Part shown: one piece after another, positions 9,114 to 9,670 of the stretch
How positions within the stretch are numbered: position 1 is the stretch's first letter
Layout: each line of letters starts with the position of its first letter
Source: Coriobacteriales bacterium
GTDB lineage: Bacteria > Actinomycetota > Coriobacteriia > Coriobacteriales > UBA8131
Assembly: GCA_031282085.1 (NCBI GenBank)
Contig: JAITEK010000013.1
Coordinates: 1-9,670 of the forward strand
Direction: 5' to 3'
Length of the DNA stretch: 9,670 bases
The notes under the pieces: generated by a model
Seen by the model: the letters and a program-made list of their open reading frames with translations, nothing else
What the model was told of the DNA's origin: nothing
Database searches by the model: none
Made by a program: the position numbers and the translations under genes

Positions 9114-9312
9114 GTGTCACGAGGCGCTGCGCGCCCGCGATGTTTAGTAAATCCGGTCGCTATCGCGCCCGGTTAGATTCCGGCATAAAGCCGGAATGAC
9201 GGGCGGTTTTGTGCGCCTGTCATCCCCGCCCGTCACTCTGGGTTTATCCCAGAGTCCAGTCGCACGCGATAGCGGGCGACGTTCTAAGAGCGTGCGTAGC
9301 GCGCGACACACG
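9114..9312 (+). repeat. palindromic intergenic repeat, copy 3
   Basis: The second tandem copy is offset 198 bases from copy 2. Hairpin A has arms ATTCCGGC/GCCGGAAT at 9177-9184 and 9190-9197, loop ATAAA. Hairpin B has arms ACTCTGGG/CCCAGAGT at 9235-9242 and 9248-9255, loop TTTAT, a paired change relative to copy 2. The outer arms CGCTATCGCG (9158-9167) and CGCGATAGCG (9265-9274) pair perfectly, making a palindrome of about 117 bases. The left half is nearly identical to copy 2; the last 40 bases have diverged more. Confidence 0.9.
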
Positions 9313-9431
9313 GGCGCCCGGGATGACGGACGTAGGCGGGCGCACTGTGGTACCATTATCTGCGCACATAGTGGCAGGAATCCCTGTTTATCGTCTGAAT
9401 CGAACGGCCCATTACAAGGAGGAGTTGCGCC
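9313..9431 (+). promoter_or_regulatory. valS upstream region and ribosome binding site
   Basis: AAGGAGG at 9416-9422, nine bases before a TTG codon, is a full Shine-Dalgarno site and fixes the valS start. CATTAT (9354-9359) is a possible -10 box, but I found no convincing -35 box. CGCAC recurs at 9341-9345 and 9363-9367, with no clear meaning. GCCCGGGATGACGGACG at 9316-9332 resembles 15 of 17 bases of part of repeat copy 1 (4841-4857), so it may be a repeat remnant. No T-box leader features were seen. Confidence 0.5.
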
Positions 9432-9670
9432 TTGCCTCAACAACCTGAACTGCCCAAGAATTACAACCCGACCGAGATAGAAGGCCCGCTGTTCGCCCGT
9501 TGGGTTGAGGGCGGCTATTTTGGTCGTGACGCGGGCGGCTTTGCCGACGCGCTCAAATCACCCTATACGGTGGTTATCCCGCCGCCCAATGTAACGGGTA
9601 TGCTTCATATGGGGCACGCCCTCAACAATACGCTGCAAGACATCCTCATCCGGCGCGCGCGCATGCAGGG
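9432..9670 (+). CDS. valS: valyl-tRNA synthetase, N-terminal part (partial)
   Basis: The frame starting at TTG 9432 continues past the window end with 79 complete codons. ValS charges tRNA-Val with valine in the cytoplasm. The N-terminal region matches the class I subgroup Ile/Val/Leu enzymes: LPKNYNPTEIEGPLFARWVEGGYF, broken up here as residues 7-30, is typical of ValS. PPPNVTGMLHMGHAL around residues 50-64 carries the HIGH-type ATP motif as HMGH at 59-62. The TTG start is chosen because AAGGAGG lies nine bases upstream and no ATG or GTG in this frame sits between that site and LPKNYNP. The KMSKS loop, editing domain and C-terminal coiled coil lie outside the window. The gene is separated from dnaG by 530 bases, mostly repeat copies 2 and 3, so it probably has its own promoter. 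Confidence 0.95.
   Translation, partial: MPQQPELPKNYNPTEIEGPLFARWVEGGYFGRDAGGFADALKSPYTVVIPPPNVTGMLHMGHALNNTLQDILIRRARMQ

Noticed and set aside
8913..9312. CRISPR-like direct repeats
   Set aside because: There are only two units of about 198 bases with internal palindromes, no short regular repeat/spacer pattern and no cas genes.
9313..9431. T-box riboswitch upstream of valS
   Set aside because: The space before the start is short; no T-box consensus, specifier loop or antiterminator was seen.
9323..9448. 41-codon frame on the + strand overlapping the valS start
   Set aside because: It has no ribosome binding site of its own, overlaps valS and begins in repeat-like sequence; the codons show no hydrophobic or domain pattern.

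Overview
The window is a GC-rich bacterial chromosome segment made mostly of core housekeeping genes. The gene order argD-argF-argR-argG-argH, the strong Shine-Dalgarno sites and the GC-rich codon use point to Actinomycetota. A Coriobacteriia-type member is my best guess, but this is inference from gene order and protein style, not from a database match.

Layout. Positions 1-4318 hold the 3' part of an arginine biosynthesis operon on the + strand: the end of argD, then argF, argR, argG and argH, separated by 5-26 bases. ArgD makes N-acetylornithine, ArgF converts ornithine to citrulline, ArgG and ArgH convert citrulline to arginine, and ArgR is the arginine-responsive repressor of the pathway. 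A perfect 32-base palindrome follows argH.

Positions 4385-4767 look like a small independent transcription unit. It has a weak promoter candidate, a folded leader with two GGAGAGA motifs in a loop, a strong ribosome binding site, a 42-residue single-pass membrane peptide gene, and a good intrinsic terminator. The peptide is not recognised.

Positions 4770-4970 hold one copy (inverted) of a roughly 200-base intergenic palindromic repeat. Two tandem copies of the same repeat lie at 8913-9312. Each copy contains two 8-bp hairpins in opposite orientation inside a larger imperfect inverted repeat. Arm sequences differ between hairpins, but pairing is always kept.

Positions 4977-6845 (- strand) encode a six-helix membrane hybrid histidine kinase with a C-terminal receiver domain. 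It is divergent from dnaG (6928-8901, DNA primase) across an 82-base control region. After the tandem repeats, valS (valyl-tRNA synthetase) begins at a TTG codon at 9432 and runs off the window.

The most unusual material is non-coding or very small: the 4385-4767 unit and the palindromic repeat family. No defence system, CRISPR array, tRNA, rRNA or transposase gene was seen.
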